The notes beneath the pieces are model-generated. The model made no database searches. It worked only from the letters and a program-made list of their open reading frames with translations, and had not been told where the DNA came from. A stretch of DNA of 64,000 nucleotides from Flammula alnicola (lineage: Eukaryota; Basidiomycota; Agaricomycetes; Agaricales; Strophariaceae): NCBI GenBank assembly GCA_015499995.1, contig JADNRV010000221.1:1-64000 (forward strand). Reading direction: 5' to 3'. Both the position numbers and the translations under genes were made by a program. Positions 9,928-21,304 of this stretch are shown piece by piece. Positions within the stretch are counted from its first letter, which is position 1. Each line of letters begins with the position of its first letter.

Positions 9928-11401
9928 CTACTGGTAGCACTCGAAATCGTCCAAGTCGCCCACATCGCGATCAAGAGCGTCTAAAGTAGCACACTCCGAA
10001 TCGGTGTCAAGGGAGGCAGAGGCTTCATCGACGTCGGGCTCGCTCTCCTGATACGGAATGACACGAGGGCGGGGAGGAAGGATGTGGCTAGGGTGAAGAA
10101 GCCAGGGTGGAGTAGCGACCCCCTGCAGCAAAAGAGATAGCTCAGAGAGGGAAGTCGAGTGAGTAGGGTACCGATCATTGGAAGACAGATCGCCAGGAGA
10201 CAAAGCCGACAAAATGTTGATCAGCGTCTCCATCGCATCATCATCGGCGAGGTACAACTCCCGGAATGAGTTGTCGGGATCGGATGCAACAAGCCGATAC
10301 AAGATACCCAAGACCTCGCGCGACAAAACGGAGATCTCGAGGTCGCTCTGACGCATGAGCGCTCGTTGAAGGATGTTGGTGGCGCTAATGCGCTGGATCC
10401 GTTCAAATAGATTTTGAAGATCTAGGGGGGTCCACAAGTTAGCTAAGAAAGAATATGCCAATAACAGGGAACTTACTGGTCAGGGATGACTGGCCGAACT
10501 CGAGGAAAGACTCAAAGTCCGGCATCTGGTCCTTGAGCTTGGCTCTGAAAGAGCAGATGCCACGGCGGCTCCTCTGGCATGGGATACAGCCCTGTTCACC
10601 CTGTGGTACGATGCAGTCCTCAGGTTTTAATCCTTTGAGACTGCACGCAATACACACAGGGGGCGCCTAAAGATAACAAAATGAGGAAATAAATGCATAA
10701 AACAATAATGACACAAAAGAACTCACCAGGGGTTTGGGTACTGCACCTAAAAGCAGAGCGAGTTGGGCAGCAGCCAACTTGCTAGAAGGAGAAGAAACCA
10801 GCTCGGGGGCCTCAGGGGTCACCTCTGGTCGAGGGCGCTTGCTACGAGCATTGCCCAGAGCAGCCACCTTGCGTTTGAGAGGCCGAGGGGGGGATTGGTC
10901 AGTATCCAGCGTAACCCGCGAGCCAGAAGCAACCCTGGGCGAGCCTCTTGATGAGAAATGGCTGCTAGCTTAGCAGCGGCAGCACGGGTAATGAGGGGAT
11001 GAGGGAGAGACGGGGGCGGAGTTCGCGCACGAGCCTTGCCCTTTCCCTTGCGACTCTTCGAAGGACGAGGAGGTACCTCGACAAAACAGCGAAGCCGCTC
11101 CTCGGGACGTCCAACTACATCAAGGATAGGCATCGGAGACGGTTGAGTCTCGCCCAGCCTCACCTCTGGGATGGCCGCTAGACCAAGGAGTTAGGTAGAA
11201 TGAAAAACAAAGAAAACACGAAATGATACATACCGGGGGTAGCTGGAGGCAGCAACAAACGCGGTTCATCGAGATCCATGGTTGAGAGAACTGCTAAAAG
11301 ACCACCAAGTTAGCTACAATCAAATAAAAAGACACACAACGATACATACCAGCAGGTGTCGGGCGAAGGCACTACGTCGAGGTCCATGTCTGGAACTGCC
11401 G
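9928..11401 (-). CDS. unknown multi-exon protein with a six-cysteine cluster
   Basis: Clear exons are 11177-10727, 10666-10477 and 10442-9928, with introns of 60 and 34 bp. They end with TAG at 9930-9928. Exon 10666-10477 encodes a cysteine cluster C-x2-C-x10-C...C-x2-C-x6-C resembling, but not matching in spacing, fungal Zn2Cys6 DNA-binding domains. A basic segment (KSRKGKGKARAR) precedes it and the C-terminus is acidic. Upstream mini-exons at 11401-11350 and 11290-11234 resemble each other and the start of exon 11177. Frames do not fully close (between mini-exons, and near 10.95 kb), so there is an unseen intron, an indel or decay. It may be a DNA-binding regulator; function unproven. LINE copy 2 inserted just past its stop. 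Confidence 0.5.
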
Positions 11402-11502
11402 CTGTGCAGAGGATTTGTTAGAAGTTAAGTTCCCAGGGGGAGGAAAACAAGTACGCGTACCAAGAACTGGGGACGGCGAGGGAGAATACGTGACGAGGGG
11501 AT

Positions 11503-12040
11503 TTACGATGGGGAATGAACCCAAGTCGCCTCTAGCAACCTCTGCGCCAGGCCGATGTAGTTGGACACGGGTGGTTCACTATCCATAGCAGCATCTGAGA
11601 CTTCCTCGGGATGCAAGGGATAAAAATCTGCCTATGAAAGAACAGTTGGGATTGTCAAGTAAAGATACAAAATGCAAGGAATATAATGACTTACCACGGA
11701 CAAGGGATCGAAATCAGTGAAGAAAGCGGACGGCGGAGGGGTTTCACCGGCGACATGCGCCAGGAAACACAGCCAGCGTCGTACGTGCATGCAAGCAACA
11801 GGCTCTGGAGATCTAGTGACCTCAAGCCCACGCATGTAATTACCCTACACAGATGAGAGATGAGACGAGAACTTCAAGAAGAAATAATGAGGCACAGCGT
11901 ACCATCTGGTTGGTTAGCCCACTAAGAGCCATCGAGGCCGCAGAAATGCGACGAGTATCCGGTGTAAGCACAAACATGAGGAGTTTGCAGCGGAGAATGT
12001 CCCAGATAGGTTGCAAATAGGCACAGATGGCAGAGGACAT
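11503..12040 (-). CDS. unknown small protein, three exons, 138 aa
   Basis: Exons 12040-11903, 11844-11695 and 11631-11503 join in frame (138+150+129 nt) from ATG 12040 to TAA 11505-11503. The introns are 58 and 63 bp with GTACGC and GTAAGT donors and TGTAG and CATAG acceptors. I do not recognise the product. It could be a separate small gene or the 5' part of the cysteine-cluster gene downstream on the same strand. I could not find an in-frame donor in exon 3 that bypasses the TAA cleanly. Confidence 0.5.
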
Positions 12041-12857
12041 GATGCTATGATAAACAGAAGGAGGATATAAGATGAGGAGTGTTGACAGTGGTGGTTGGGA
12101 AGTGCGAAAAGTGTTGGGGTCTAAAAGAGCGCCTAAAGCCCAGTTTATATACGCGGGCCAAGACAAGCTACAGACACCGCACTGAGTCACCGATTGCAAC
12201 CGAATGACTATGATGGAGTGCGATTCTTCGTATTCACCAAGAAAGAAGCAGCAGGATATGTTAAAACCTGATAGAATCAGTTGTGTAGCCTTTCAAGGAA
12301 GCAGAATCATTAGAAGCACTTACCGATGATCAGGATCAGCAACAATTAAGGAAACTATTCCTAGGACGGAAAGACCTTAGAACACAAATTGGCAACTTAA
12401 GAAAGTTTGCTAGGCAGGAAGTCTTCACCGTGCTTCTCATTACAACGGCAAGCTTTGCCGTGAGAACATAGGCGCTCCTAAAGAAATGCATAGGCAAATG
12501 TTGAACACAAAAACAAGAACCAAAGACCATTGATAGTGTGCAATAAGGTTGACTGGAGACAGTCAATATCTAAGTTGGGGAGAGATGAAGAGACCGCGAG
12601 CGGCTAGCTGTGAACGGACTACTATTCTCCTTACCTGAGCTATTTTTAGCACTTAGTAAAGCTTATACCGTAGTCTAAATGTTACAAGTCCGGACATTAC
12701 AATGACAAGGCTACTAAGGACTAGAGGAAACTATGCAAGATAACGAGGAACGCGCGGTCAATTAAAGACATTATCATTAGTAACTATTGAGATAATAATC
12801 AATACATCTAATGAAGTGTACGGAAATAGGCGCCTTTCAGTAATATCTTAACCATCT
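12041..12857. other. no gene seen
   Basis: Probable promoter-side and intergenic sequence upstream of the 138-aa gene. The minus-strand reading frames here are short and lack splice-supported continuity. Nothing else is evident. Confidence 0.4.
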
Positions 12858-14355
12858 GGCCTATACAGAACGAGGCGTGGATCTCTAGATTAAAAGAACG
12901 GACATCTAGGCACACTACAGGACAGGTCGCATGACATTGCCGAAGGCATCGAGGACAGTGGAGCAGCCGGGGTAAAGCAGACGCCCATAAACGCGCCTGC
13001 AGCAACGCCGATCAAAGCTCGGATCAGAGGGATACCTAATTGGGAACACATACCATATCGGGTAATAACTGAGTACAGGAAGATTTCCGGGGTGCATAAC
13101 TCGACATAGCGAGATCCCAGATGCATGCCGAGGGTACCAGAGTATCGGGTACAGAGGACGAAGGGTTACAACCCTAATCACAAGCATTACCTCGGACAGA
13201 AACGTGCGCGGATTGCCCGAGAGTCTCCGATGAGACATAGGCGCTTCTATGCTCCGGTCAGCCCATAGCCAATGACAGGACAAGATACCAATGCAAACGA
13301 AAGGTCACGAGCCTGTATACCACGCAGTCGAGGAGGATTAAGTCTTAGGCGCTTAAGTTAGCCGAGCCGACGACGATCTGAGCTCCCGATCCAACCAAAA
13401 AGGCACGATTAAGTGGACGCGCACGGAAACTGTACTCCACAAGGCCGCCGCTCGTGCACAAATGCCCATGAAATCTCTATATTCTCGTCATTGCGTCTAT
13501 GTAATAATATATCGTCTCAGCAGTATATAAACAGCCCTGTAACACCGTAGAATACAAGCAATTTACCACCCACGAGATACAAGCGCTTAAGAGTTATATC
13601 TTAAGTGTTTCACCTCTAAGTACCAAGTAGCTTCAAAGCGAGAGTCCCTTAATATAAAAAGAAACCAAGTAATGATATAAACGAACTGTTAAGATGAGAA
13701 CGCGTGTCTAAGTGATTCGCCAAGACAAGTAAAGAGAGTTATAAGCCAAGGAACCTGTCTAAGTGACTTGTTCAAAACCTACCCATTGTCAAAGGACATC
13801 TGGGGACCTGGACTGTAGTGTCAGTAGACAAAGTGTCTACGCGCCTCTGGCCATTGTTAAGGGACTGTAGTGTCGGCGGATAAGACATCTGCGCGCCTCT
13901 TTTCACAAGTATAGTTTTGAGACAAGTAAAGACAAGTTAAAGGGCATAGAGCCATCTTCTCAATTGGAGAACAAGACAAAGCGAGATCAGTTAGCAGTTT
14001 GTGCATAGAGCACTAGTTTCCGAGTACCAGACCAGAATTTACACAAGTCTATTGGACTTAAAACGACCCATTGACTATAAACGTGCCTAAGGCCTTGCCT
14101 GAGCCGTTACATAAGTTAAACACCTTCTTTTATCGCGCACCTACTATCAGGTATCAATATTATAAAAACTATTATCCTCCCCTTGGATGAACTAAGTCAA
14201 CTAAACATTGATTTGGGTGTTTGAGTGTAGTAAAGTAGTTATTAAAAGTGAAGCAAGTCGGATTCGATAGTATCTCTTTAATAGACCTTACAAAGTCTAT
14301 TGAAAGCGACTACTTGATTATCTAGTAATTCACACACACTCCGCACTAAGCATCT
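12858..14355 (+). repeat. dispersed repeat block A (CpG-retaining copy)
   Basis: About 1.5 kb that recurs, broken and CpG-depleted, at 23757-27445. It has no ORF. A TATA-like box (TATATAAA, around 13522) with flanking LTR-promoter-like sequence suggests a plus-strand promoter. Inside is an imperfect ~48-bp tandem duplication around 13805-13895, marked by GACTGTAGTGTC repeated. The right edge coincides with the C-terminal codons of the Gypsy G1 accessory ORF. It may be an LTR or terminal region of an unrecognised element. Confidence 0.8.
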
Positions 14356-14968
14356 TTACCACATTGTCGAAGGTGGTGTGGGCGTATGCGCGGAGCTGTG
14401 TTATTTCTCCCTGAAGAGCGACGATGCTCGTTTGTGTTTGGTGGAGGATTTCTGTGTCATAGGCCAACAAAGTGTGATTGTTGGTTAGACGTTGAACCTG
14501 AGTGTAATCTTGTGTGGTGACCACCCGATTGGTGTATTCTTCATAGGTGAATGTGATGTCTGTTCGATTGGTCCAGTTGGTTGCCTCTGGTGCACTGGTG
14601 GTTCCCCAACCAGAGTAGTCGGGAGGAGTATCCCAACCGGAGCTATCAGGATCTGGCACAAGGGCCGGGATGGTGTCATTTGCAGTTTCAGCTTCTACGG
14701 CATTGGGACCAGGCCCTTCGGGGTGATCGGCTGCATCAGTGTTGCTTCGTACCCTACTGAAGACGGCATCTATGGCCGTACAGCGAGACTCGGGAGTGTT
14801 GGTGGTGCCAGTGGTGACAGAGTCGCCGTTAACCCAGTTTTGGGCAGAGTTGGAAGGTGCTTCTTCAAGGGAGAGGTCCTTGGTGCGGTTGATGAGCTGG
14901 TCGATAATGTTAGAGGTGGTGGACATGTTCGAGGAGAATGGAATGGGGATTTTTGGGATATGATTCAT
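14330..14968 (-). CDS. G1 accessory ORF b (coiled-coil tail), 3' end of element
   Basis: A 212-residue ORF (or 197 from an inner ATG at about 14923). Its N-terminal half is acidic and Ser/Thr-rich. The C-terminal part has a heptad-like region (HQTQTSIVALQGEITQLR) that parallels accessory ORF B of G2 at 48620-49481. Unlike that ORF, no zinc knuckle follows. The last residues overlap the edge of repeat block A, so the natural C-terminus may be lost. Function unknown. Its position after the chromodomain is unusual for chromoviruses. Confidence 0.5.
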   Translation of the reverse strand: MNHIPKIPIPFSSNMSTTSNIIDQLINRTKDLSLEEAPSNSAQNWVNGDSVTTGTTNTPESRCTAIDAVFSRVRSNTDAADHPEGPGPNAVEAETANDTIPALVPDPDSSGWDTPPDYSGWGTTSAPEATNWTNRTDITFTYEEYTNRVVTTQDYTQVQRLTNNHTLLAYDTEILHQTQTSIVALQGEITQLRAYAHTTFDNVVKMLSAECV

Positions 14969-15040
14969 ACAATTTTTATACTAAACTACATGGTCAGTGC
15001 GGGATGAGGGCGGTGTCATTTTGACTGGTCTTGAGTCATT

Positions 15041-15517
15041 TTATCGGGTGTGTTTTCGGAATGACTGGACCAAGTCGTCAATCGATTTGTTGATTTTCCG
15101 GAGCAGTCCAAGCGTCGGCTCAGACTGACTCTTCTGGATGGGGCGACGACCAAAAATGAGTGGGGTCGGGTCCGTCGAGGCTGTGGAGAACCTTGAAGAA
15201 GGCTCGGGTGAGTCAGAGATGACTCAGAGGGTAGAGAATCGGGGCTGTGTTTGTGAAGCCTGTCGATGGGTGAGAATTCCTTCATCATTGAGGATTTCTT
15301 CAAGCTCTTGTCATCTATACTTCAGTCTCCTTGCGATTTCTCGCAGATTATCCTCCTCCTTCTTCACATCTCTGTATATGTCTTCTGTTTCTCGTTGAAC
15401 TGGGGTCCAACCTTCTTTGAAGAGAAGTGGGCAATGCGTTGAATATGGTCTGGGTGGTGGCGATGACTGGGCTCGATGTATAGATGGTACTCGAAAATAG
15501 AACGTGGGGGTCCACAT
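15041..15517 (-). pseudogene. G1 accessory ORF a, two in-frame TGA codons
   Basis: A 159-codon frame starting at ATG 15517, 50 bp after the pol stop, broken by TGA at 15313-15311 and 15226-15224. Both are compatible with CGA-to-TGA changes. The encoded protein is charged with a coiled-coil-like centre (VKKEEDNLREIARRLK). I do not recognise it. G2 has an ORF in the same position (49606-49932) with no obvious sequence match. Confidence 0.45.
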
Positions 15518-15567
15518 GTCATATAGGGATAGTGGCTGTGTTTGATTGTGTGATAGGCTGCGAGCGT

Positions 15568-16768
15568 CTAAGTTTGACGTTTCTGGTAAGGCGGGAGGTG
15601 GACGTGTTGTTTGTAGGCCATGAGGATTTCCTGTGTGTTTGTAAGCCCGCTTTCATTTTCCCAATTGGCTTCTTCGACCGAATAGCCTTTCTATTTGATG
15701 AGGAACTGGTATCGGCCATTTTGGAGTTTCTTGTGACTCAGAATTGAGTCGACTTCATATTCTTCTTCTCTGTCGATGAGATCCGGAGGAGGCTGTGTGA
15801 AATTCTTCCCGTGAATCTCATTTTCCACATATGGCATTAAGAGGACAGCATGGAAAACGTCGTGAATCTTCCAATGTTTCGGAAGTTGCAATCGATAGGT
15901 TAGGGGTCCCAGAACGTCTTTGATCAAAAATGGTCCTTCCCGTTTAGGTGCCATCTTTTTGTTGTAATGCGTCTTGAGATTTCGTGAATCCAACCAGACT
16001 CTTTGTCCTTTCTTGAAGGGGACAAATCTCGATTGGCAACGTTCGGCTATTCTTGCTCGGGCTAGTTCGTGTGCTGCAAGTGCTTCTTCTCGATCTTTGA
16101 TTAACTGCTTCATTCGGTCTTCAACGGCAGGAAACTTCGTGTTTTCGAATGAAGTGGGAATGGAGATAGGTGAATACCCCATTTGTAGTTCAAATGGGGT
16201 TCTCTGTCTGTCCGCATGTCGCCGATCATTGTGTGTGAATTCCAAAGTGCTGATAGAGTTGAGCCAAGTGTCTGGATTTGATGAGCAATATATGGAGATG
16301 TATGCTTTGATTTCCTGGTTAAGACGTTCTGTAGCGCCATCAGACTGCGGGTGATAAGCAGTGGTCAATTTGGATTTGATGCCAAGAAGCTTCAGAAGCT
16401 CTCGGAAGGCTTTTGCCGCAAATTGAGGGCCACGGTCAGACCTGAGGCTGTCAGGTAGTCTGAATCTTCTGTATAGATTGTCCAAGAGTAGGCATCCAGT
16501 TTCTTCTTGTGTGACCGAAGTGGAGCAAGGAATGGTAATCACCCCCCCTGTAAGACCATGGTTGACCACGACCAGTACGGCATTTTTTCTGTCGATCTCG
16601 GGCAATCCAGTAATGAAATCCATCATTGGGTCGGCAAAGGGTCATTTCAAATGAGCAGTTTCCTGTGCTATTAATGCCAGGTGTGATGGGTTTCTGTTGA
16701 TCTTGAATTGTTGACAGATTCCGCATCCTTTCACGTAGGATTTCACGAAGGTTCACATGCCAGGCCAC
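15568..16768 (-). pseudogene. G1 integrase and chromodomain
   Basis: The frame from 16626 encodes the integrase core (MMDFITGLPEID, SDRGPQF, YHPQSDGATERLNQE: the D,D35E pattern) and the C-terminal part that ends in a chromodomain (EYEVDSILSHKK...KGYSVEEANWENE). The conserved Trp before KGY is a TAG at 15693-15691, a probable TGG-to-TAG change in the methyl-lysine-binding cage. The frame then stays open to TAG 15570-15568. A shift near 16.64 kb separates it from the upstream frame. The intact enzyme would insert cDNA, with the chromodomain steering it to chromatin marks. Confidence 0.85.
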
Positions 16769-17017
16769 CAGTAATGTTCCTGAATAGCATTGTACGTTTC
16801 GAGTTCACCCGGGTGTCCAGCTGTCAGAGGTTCCTGATATTTTTCCACGATTTTGCGTCGCAGCGATTGACTATTAGGGATATAGTTTTTCCCTTTGTAG
16901 AACAATAATCATTTTCCGTTGTGTTCGGCAGTGGTCCAGTCCTCTAGTCCTTTTGTAGGTTCCGTTGTCCATCCTCCAGCAGTATTCTGAGCGCTTCTGC
17001 TGCTTCAGTGTCGAGGT

Positions 17018-19258
17018 TCAGAGAGTTGGCGATTTTTCCTGCAGTTCAAGGTCTATGAGGTTTACGAAGAGGCCCTCGGGCAAGAGGGTCATGTCATCGT
17101 TGTCGGTGTCATTGTCTGGGACATGGTCTGGTCGTCGAGACAGTGCGTCGGATTGGATCATTTTATTTCCTGCTTGGTGGACTAATTTGACGTCGTATTC
17201 TGACAGGAATAGGGACCAGCACGCTTGTCGTCTGTTCAGTTTCTGGGCAGAACAGAAGTAGGTCAGGTTCTTGTGGTCTGATAGGATAGTCATCGTGAAT
17301 GGTGATCCTTGGATATAGTGTCTCCATTCTTGCATGGCTCGGATGATCACCAGGAGTTCTCTGTCATAGATTTCATAGTTCTGTTCGGCCGGTGAAAAGG
17401 TCTTCGAGATGAATGCACAAGGGTGTCTGGAGCCGTTTGTGTCCAACTGCGATAGCATGGCACCAGATGCGTACTTCGAAGCATCGCATTCTATCTGGAA
17501 TGGTTTGGTCATGTCCGGCATTAACAGTACGGGTTCCTCAGTAAATCGTTTCTTCAAGGTATCGAAGGCCTTCTGTGCTGCTTCCGTCTATTCAAAGGGT
17601 TGGTCCTTCTTCAATAGTTCATTCATTGAACGGGCTATTTCAGAATAGGCTCTGATGAATTTCCGGTAGAAGTTTCCGAATCCAAGAAATGATCGAACTT
17701 GTTTGACCGTCTTCGGTATCGGCCAGTCTGTGATTCCCTTGAGTTTGGCTGAGTCCATTCAGATCCATCCTTCCTCAATGATCATGCCCAGGTATTCCAT
17801 CATCGGGAGTTCGAAGAAGCATTTCTCAGGTTTTAGGAATAAGTCATTTTCTCGTAGGCGTTGTAGGACCCTTCTGGTGTATGTGCGCAGTCGTTCCTTG
17901 TCTGATGAAAAGAGCAAGATGTCGTCCATATAGATGATTATCCAATATTCGATGTGCGTTTCGGAGGTCATGTCCTTGAAAATATCGTCCATCATGGACT
18001 GGAAGGTTGCCGGGGAGTTGCACATGCCAAAGAACATGACCGTCGGTTCGAATAATCCTTTGTTCGTTTTGAATGCTGCTTTCCATTGGTCGCCTTCTCT
18101 AATTTGGACATTGTTGTAGCCCCAACGAACATCAAGTTTGGTGAAATATTTGGCCCCTTTCAGTTTGTCCATCAGTTCAGGGATAAGCGGGAGAGGGTAG
18201 GCGTTCTTGATCGTCCAATCATTCAGAAACCGGTAATCTTGGCAGGGTCTTAGGCTTCCATCTTTCTTCATAGTGAAGAAAAAAGGAGACGCCATCGGGG
18301 ATTCAGATGGTCGGATATAGCCTTTGTCCAGGTTTTCTTTTAAGAATTCGCCAAGTTTTACATCCTCAGTAGGGGAGAGGGCATAGGTTTTGAACGATTT
18401 CGGTTCGAAACCTTCCTTCATCTCGATCTTGTGGTCCCAAGATCTGGATTCAGGAAGGCGAGCGGCTGCCTTTTTGTCGAAGATGTCCAAATATTCGTGG
18501 TATTCTGCCGGTATCATTTCTTCCAGGGTTTTCTCTTCTTTTGGTTTTTCTTGGGCGAAGGCGAAGGTTTGTGCTTGGGTTGTCTTGGCATTGATCCAAG
18601 TCTCCTTTGTTTCTTTGGTAAGTTCGCCGTCGATGAAAGAAATTACCAGGTCATCTGTGGTGTCCGTTTCTGTGTGGGGTTCGTCTGAGGTTACCTCGAC
18701 AGTCCTCTTCAATACGGGAGTAAACTCCGTGTACATGGGGCTCCTGTCAGGTTCTGGATCAGTCCTCAGTTCGTCAAGATGTAGGTCCATTTCGTCCGAT
18801 GAAGGGGTTTCACCCCTTCATGGTTCCTTTGCTGGTTTGGTCCTAAGGAGTCGAACGAATACGTCCCTGAATTTGCGAAGGGAGTTTTTAATTTTCTCTC
18901 TCCAGGTCAGAGTTCCCTGTTCCCAGTCAATGTTCGGGTTTCGTTTTTGGAGCCAAGGGAAGCCCAGAATAATCTTCTGCTTCCCGAGGCCGGTGACTAA
19001 AAGTCGGGTCGGGTCTGTTCTTCCATTGATGGTGAGGTCGATGATGACATAGTATGATATCATTCCTTCCTTATTAGGTGTTCTGTCCACATTCTTGGCT
19101 TTGATCGGTCTCCAAAGCCATCGCAGTTTCAGCCCAAGAGAGTTCGCAAATTGCTGGTGGATGAATTGTCCACCAGCGCCTGAGTCCAAGAGGGCGGTGG
19201 TTCCAACGATTTTTCTACCGTTCTGACTTTCGCACGAGAGAGAGCATGGTAATTGCAT
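17018..19258 (-). pseudogene. G1 protease, reverse transcriptase and RNase H
   Basis: The protease frame (19258-18818) has the aspartyl motif LLDSGAGG. The RT (18790-17759) has DVRWGYNN and the YMDD box. RNase H follows (17557-17018; [21 protein letters not shown]). All lie in one reading frame, broken at 18818 (TGA), 17759 (TGA before MDSAK, where G2 has Arg) and ~17598 (TAG at a Trp position). Restoring nothing but noting the stops, the order PR-RT-RH is that of Ty3/Gypsy pol. Non-functional as it stands. Confidence 0.88.
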
Positions 19259-19338
19259 GGTTTGATTCTCGATCTCAGCTACTAATACAGAGTGAATAGA
19301 AAGATAGGGAGAGACTGACGTTGGGCGGCGTCTCCCTA

Positions 19339-20785
19339 TTAAAAACCCTCGTGTCCTTCAGCCAAGTCATCCAGGCAGGCATCTTTCTCTTCGGTATCCA
19401 ATTCCTCGATGAGTGAACGGATGTGGGCACTGGTCTGCCTGCCAGTGAGTTTCTTCTTTGGCGGTTCATATCGTTTCTGTTGGTTCGTCGGGTTTTGTCT
19501 TCTCTTCTTCTTCGGGCAGTCGCGTGCCATGTGGCTGGGCTCCCTGCAGAAGAAGCAGGCTCCTGTTCTGAGGAGTTCATTTCGTTCGTCGGTTGTCATC
19601 GCATTGACATCCATTGTGTCAGGGTCATGTGGTCAGTATGAGAATGGGCGTCTCATGGGTTTCGGTTTGTATTTCAGTTTCTGATACCCAGAGTTCTGTC
19701 TGGCGTATCTCTTCTCAATCGTGTCAGTGATCTTCATGTTCATTTCACGGTCTTTCGCTTTGTCATACCATCCTTGGAGAGTAGTTGGTCGGGTCTCGAG
19801 ATGCATGACTTCTTTCAACAACTCTGTCCTAAGGGACTTCTGGAACAGGTCAATTAAAATCGACGGGTCAGAGATCCCGGTCTTCTTGACCAGGATTTTG
19901 AAGTTTGTGATGTGTTCTTCTAAGGGTGCCTTCCCTTGTCGGATCACATATAACTGTTTGAGAGAGTTACCCTTCAGGTTGGTGATCTCATAGTCTTTGT
20001 CGAGTTGGTCGATAAAGGCGTCCCAGGTTCCAAGGTCCAGCACTGCATTGGTCGCTGGAGTCGTTCCAACTGCAGGAGCGGCGGGAGTATAGTGGGAGTC
20101 ATAGAACTCTTCAGCCCAATTAGATGCAGCTTCCCCTCACATGAAGGAGAGAACGAAGACGATCTTCTTCTCGTCTGTGTCGTAGACAGCGGAATTGATC
20201 TTTAGGTAAAGCATCACTGTCTTCTTCCAAGAGGCATATTTTTCAATATCACCATCAAAGTCCTGGGGTCGGTTCAAGTTTATTTCTTTCAGGGTAGGAT
20301 TAGCCATGGGAGGAGCAGTCTGTTGACCCGGGGGGTTCGGGGGAGGTGGAGGTGGACCTTGCGGTTGTCTCGAAGGTTGTCGCCCTGGTGGTGGGAAGAG
20401 TTCTTCCAAAGAACTAGGAGGGTCAGGAGGAGGTTCAGAAGGTGTGTGGTGATCGTGGAGACCTTCGTCTTCGAGATCCGTGAACGAGGGAAATTGGACA
20501 GGAGTTCTGGCTCTGGAAGAGGTGGAGAAAATGCTAGCGGATAATGGATCTGCTGCTTCTTCTAGGGTTTCGGTAGGATCGCGGGACGGGACACTGGGGG
20601 AGGACGGTTCAGGAGTGGCTGCAACGGGGAGTTGTTCTCGGGTGGCTGATCAAGTTACTCATGACCTAGCTTGTGAAGCTACTGTCGGTCGAGTTACTGA
20701 GGATTTCAGAGGCGTTGTGCAGGCTCGGACTCCAAGGAGTCCTACTGCGATGAGTGTCAGGGTTCAAGGGGTAGTCGACCACTAG
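19339..20785 (-). pseudogene. G1 gag (capsid and nucleocapsid)
   Basis: A proline-rich N-terminus is followed by a capsid-like region (RPQDFDGDIEKYASWKK) typical of Gypsy gag, and a CCHC knuckle CFFCREPSHMARDC that binds the genomic RNA. One frame, interrupted by TGA just below 20137 and again near 19630. The start is not fixed: the frame is open upstream of 20409 to about 20785. The pol frame is shifted relative to gag. Confidence 0.8.
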
Positions 20786-20806
20786 ATAGTGGTGGAAAGG
20801 AGTAGA

Positions 20807-20817
20807 AGCTAGTTCTT
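20807..20817 (-). promoter_or_regulatory. G1 self-priming primer-binding site
   Basis: Directly inside the 5' LTR the minus strand reads AAGAACTAGCT. It is the perfect 11-nt complement of AGCTAGTTCTT at 21033-21023 in the same LTR. It does not start with TGG, as a tRNA-CCA primer site would. This is the arrangement known for Tf1/sushi chromoviruses, whose RNA 5' end primes reverse transcription. Confidence 0.75.
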
Positions 20818-20818
20818 T

Positions 20819-21304
20819 TGTTACGACTAGCAAGAAACAATGTGATTGCTTCGACTAGATCGATACAACCAGTGATTCCAAAGTCATTGGCCAAGGCACT
20901 AGGTCTGGTTGTCCGCACTTAGAGGCTTCGACGAGCATAAGTGTTTAGGTCTAGAGGCTCGGCTTTGACGAGCTTAGACAATCGTAGCAAGGAGAGAAAC
21001 CAAGTAAAGATTCACAGTTCTCAAGAACTAGCTAAAGTACAGGATCGTGTATCTACTGTATATATACTAGTCGAGAGTGCGCACAGACCAACGAGGTATG
21101 ACTCCTACTACAGTCAAGAGGAGTCAGAAAGAGAAAGAAAGTCAGTCATCTCGACGATGTTGAAGTTGTCGAGGCTATTTATAGTACAGTAATCGAAATA
21201 GAACGTACTAAAGATAGGATGGCTAGATAAGGTAATAGTCCAGGTACTAGTACAAAGATAGAAAGGAAAGAGAAAAATAGACGCATTGGCGATGGACCGT
21301 AACA
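20819..21304 (-). repeat. G1 5' LTR, 486 bp
   Basis: Bounded by TGTTACG at its start and CGTAACA at its end (minus-strand reading). A TATA-like run (TATATA, about 21058-21066) lies ~33 bp before the sequence AGCTAGTTCTT (21033-21023), which is complementary to the site just inside the LTR. No second copy is present at the 3' end of G1. Confidence 0.85.

Larger units (their letters stand above)
14330..21304 (-). mobile_element. G1: chromodomain Gypsy (chromovirus) retrotransposon, decayed, 3' LTR missing
   Basis: In minus-strand order: 5' LTR (21304-20819), self-priming site, gag with a zinc knuckle, protease, RT/RNase H, integrase, chromodomain, then two accessory ORFs. At about 14.34 kb it abuts repeat block A and no 3' LTR is found. 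Most in-frame stops are TGA where related elements have arginine, consistent with CGA-to-TGA transitions. At least one frameshift lies near 16.64 kb, with more in the integrase N-terminal region. It is defective. Confidence 0.88.

Noticed and set aside
12890..13283. Minus-strand ORFs in block A
   Set aside because: They are not conserved in block B, where the frame is broken, and show no known motif. Treated as non-coding repeat.
12858..14355. Block A as the missing 3' LTR of G1
   Set aside because: It shares no sequence with the G1 5' LTR (20819-21304), lacks TGTTACG/CGTAACA ends, and its copy B is not associated with a Gypsy element.
14492..15007. 171-codon plus-strand ORF
   Set aside because: Antisense to the G1 accessory ORF b and without a recognisable product.
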